64,000 nt of DNA from Phycisphaerales bacterium. GTDB lineage: Bacteria; Planctomycetota; Phycisphaerae; Phycisphaerales; UBA1924. Under the pieces are notes generated by a model. It was not told the origin of the DNA. It searched no databases and saw nothing but the letters and a program-made list of their open reading frames with translations. Position numbers and translations under genes: made by a program. Location: positions 124,001 to 188,000 of the forward strand of contig DASPKU010000006.1 in assembly GCA_035627955.1 (NCBI GenBank), given 5' to 3'. Positions within the stretch are counted from its first letter, which is position 1. Every line of letters begins with the position of its first letter. Below, in pieces: positions 62,795 to 64,000 of the stretch.

Positions 62795-63751
62795 ATGGGC
62801 TCCCGGGAATCACTCCAAGCCATTCTGGATCAAGGGCTTGTCCGACGTGTGAAGGACACTGACGCCCCCGCGCCAACCGACGCCCCGATCATCCCCACCG
62901 GCATCGCCGATCTCGACGCCACCCTCCCCGGCGGCGGCCTCGCCCGCGGCATGACGCACGAGTGGGTCCTCGATGGCCTTGATGGCTTTGGGTACCCCGC
63001 CACTCCGTGGCGGTCTTCGGGCGATCAGGGCAGTTCTGAACCTTCAGTACCAAGGAAGGTGAGTAGGAGTCGCCGCGGAGCGGCGGGGTACCCAAGGGCG
63101 GGTCACCCAAACCCAGAGGTCTGGCACCCACCTCTCCTGATCCTTACGTACCTGGCCGCGCGTCCGCCGGGGCTGACGGTCTTCATCGGCCAGCGCTGCT
63201 GGCCCTGCCCGTGGACGATCGCGAAGGTCGGCCTGGACTTCTCCCGCTGCCTGTTTATCGACCCGCGCCCGGAGGAGCGCGCGTGGGCCATCGACCAGGC
63301 GCTCCGCTGCCCCGGCATCGGCGCCGTGGTGGGGGATGTCGAGGGCATGGACATGGCCGATAGCCGCCGACTCCAGCTCGCGGCCGAGGCGGGGCAGACG
63401 CTCGGCCTGCTCACGCGTCCCGCGCCCGAGATCAAGCTGCTGTCGGCATCGGGCACGCGCTGGGTGGTCTCGCCGCAGCCTGGGATGAGCGACCGCGTGC
63501 GGTGGAAGGTGGAGCTGCGGAGGTGCAAGGCCGCGGCGTTGTGGGCGGCGGCATCGGGCGGGTCGGTGCGTGAGTGGGTGCTGGAATGGGACGAGCGCCG
63601 GCGCGGCGTGCAGGTCGTGACCGGCGCGCCGGGCGAGGTGTCGGTGGATGGTGCGGGGGTGCAGGAGGTGCGGCGTGAAGCGGGTGGCGTGCGTGTGGCT
63701 GCCGATGTGGCCCGTCGATCTGGCGCGGCGGAGGTCCGCCGCACTGCATGA
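62795..63751 (+). CDS. imuA: ImuA-like RecA-related protein with an in-frame repeat insertion
   Basis: 318-aa protein of the damage-inducible mutagenesis cassette. IIPTGIADLDATLPGGGLARGMTHEWVL is the N-terminal part of the family; LLILTYLAARPPGLTVFIGQRCWPCPW, FIDPRPEERAWAIDQALRCPGIGAVVGDV and RLQLAAEAGQTLGLLTRP follow. Residues about 65-100 are an extra Arg/Ser/Gly-rich segment encoded by a 108-bp palindromic element (62988-63095), which leaves the frame open. GAAGG precedes the ATG. The 3' end overlaps the imuB start by 77 bases. The protein is thought to aid the ImuB/DnaE2 mutasome. Confidence 0.82.
   Translation: MGSRESLQAILDQGLVRRVKDTDAPAPTDAPIIPTGIADLDATLPGGGLARGMTHEWVLDGLDGFGYPATPWRSSGDQGSSEPSVPRKVSRSRRGAAGYPRAGHPNPEVWHPPLLILTYLAARPPGLTVFIGQRCWPCPWTIAKVGLDFSRCLFIDPRPEERAWAIDQALRCPGIGAVVGDVEGMDMADSRRLQLAAEAGQTLGLLTRPAPEIKLLSASGTRWVVSPQPGMSDRVRWKVELRRCKAAALWAAASGGSVREWVLEWDERRRGVQVVTGAPGEVSVDGAGVQEVRREAGGVRVAADVARRSGAAEVRRTA
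62988..63095. repeat. 108-bp palindromic element inserted in frame in imuA
   Basis: Two inverted copies of the repeat bound the element: the left arm TTGGGTACCCCGCC... (62988-63013) and the right arm (63071-63095). The right core is identical to the copy in kynU. The left core differs at two positions that pair with each other (CCGCCaC / GtGGCGG), so its stem is kept. The length, 108, is a multiple of three and contains no stop in the imuA frame. Confidence 0.75.
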
Positions 63752-64000
63752 GGGCGGGCCTCAGGGTGGGCAAGGTCGGCGCGAGGTCCTGCTCATGCAG
63801 GTCAAGGCCAACCAGCAGCTCGTCACGGCGTGCTGCGGCCAATGCCTCCGCGCCGGCGTGCGCCCGGGCATGACCATCGCCCATGCGCGGGCGCTGCTGC
63901 GCGACCCTGTCGTTGTCGATGCTGACCCGGGGCGCGACCGCCGCTCGCTTGAAAAGCTGGCGCGGTGGATGATGCGGTTCTCGCCCTTCGTCGCCGTCGA
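63675..64000 (+). CDS. imuB: ImuB-like Y-family DNA polymerase homologue (5' part, runs off the window)
   Basis: Only the first 108 codons are in the window. GTG 63675 has a perfect AGGAGGT (63663-63669) five bases upstream, lying inside the imuA coding sequence, which it overlaps by 77 bases in another frame. The protein starts VKRVACVWLPMWPVDLARRRS, goes on with LMQVKANQQLVTACCGQCLRAGVRPGMTIAHARALL and ends here at LEKLARWMMRFSPFVAV. These match the N-terminus of ImuB/DNA polymerase Y-like proteins. ImuB proteins usually lack polymerase activity and recruit DnaE2 to damaged DNA. Catalytic residues lie beyond the edge. Confidence 0.85.
   Translation, partial: MKRVACVWLPMWPVDLARRRSAALHEGGPQGGQGRREVLLMQVKANQQLVTACCGQCLRAGVRPGMTIAHARALLRDPVVVDADPGRDRRSLEKLARWMMRFSPFVAV

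Overview
The window looks like chromosome of a planctomycete, most probably of the class Phycisphaerae. The support is high GC with very strong GC3 (long open antisense frames everywhere), two secreted proteins ending in the paired D-x-N-G-D-G-D-x-G-T-D-Q-D-I-E-A-F-F module, prepilin-type proteins including one with an H-X9-DG motif, and several membrane proteins with CxxCGY...CPECG zinc ribbons. The taxonomic call is an inference from these protein styles; no rRNA or ribosomal gene is present.

Layout. 0.2-6 kb: stand-alone receiver, secreted dockerin-type protein, small PGPGW membrane protein, PAS protein, then a leftward stress-like group (Gly/Asp-rich protein, SPW-like membrane protein, manganese catalase). 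6-13.5 kb: prolyl oligopeptidase, a Phd/ParE-type toxin-antitoxin pair with an 18-bp palindrome at its promoter, ispH, a prepilin-like protein, an M20 peptidase. 13.5-18.4 kb: an 843-aa exported membrane protein with an ABC ATPase, and citrate synthase. 18.5-23.7 kb: a leftward kynurenine-pathway operon: kynureninase, a metallophosphoesterase, and a single polypeptide joining kynurenine 3-monooxygenase to kynurenine formamidase. 23.8-32 kb: second dockerin-type protein, DUF1294 protein, ispG, three zinc-ribbon membrane proteins, MFS transporter, Fur-family regulator, PilZ protein. 32-37.4 kb: TetR - membrane-fusion lipoprotein - RND pump operon. 37.4-40 kb: an RluA pseudouridine synthase fused to a methyltransferase, and coaB. 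40.2-57.1 kb: one long rightward block for a type II secretion/type IV pilus-like machine: two GspE/PilB ATPases with PilT between them, PilC/GspF, four large prepilins and a 1735-aa GspK-like protein. 57.2-64 kb: tRNA-Pro(TGG), DUF72 protein, secreted protein, glycosyltransferase, Opp/Dpp-type ATPase and permease, and the start of an imuA-imuB mutagenesis cassette that runs off the right edge.

Most notable: (1) the KMO-KynB fusion inside a compact kynurenine operon; (2) a small palindromic repeat (CGCCGCGGAGCGGCGGGGTA core) found in frame inside kynureninase, as an in-frame 108-bp double copy inside imuA, and as the terminator after the PilZ gene; (3) a recurrent -10-like hexamer exactly six bases before the start codon of several genes that lack a Shine-Dalgarno sequence, suggesting leaderless mRNAs; (4) the RluA-methyltransferase fusion; (5) a two-hairpin intergenic element whose loops are complementary to each other.
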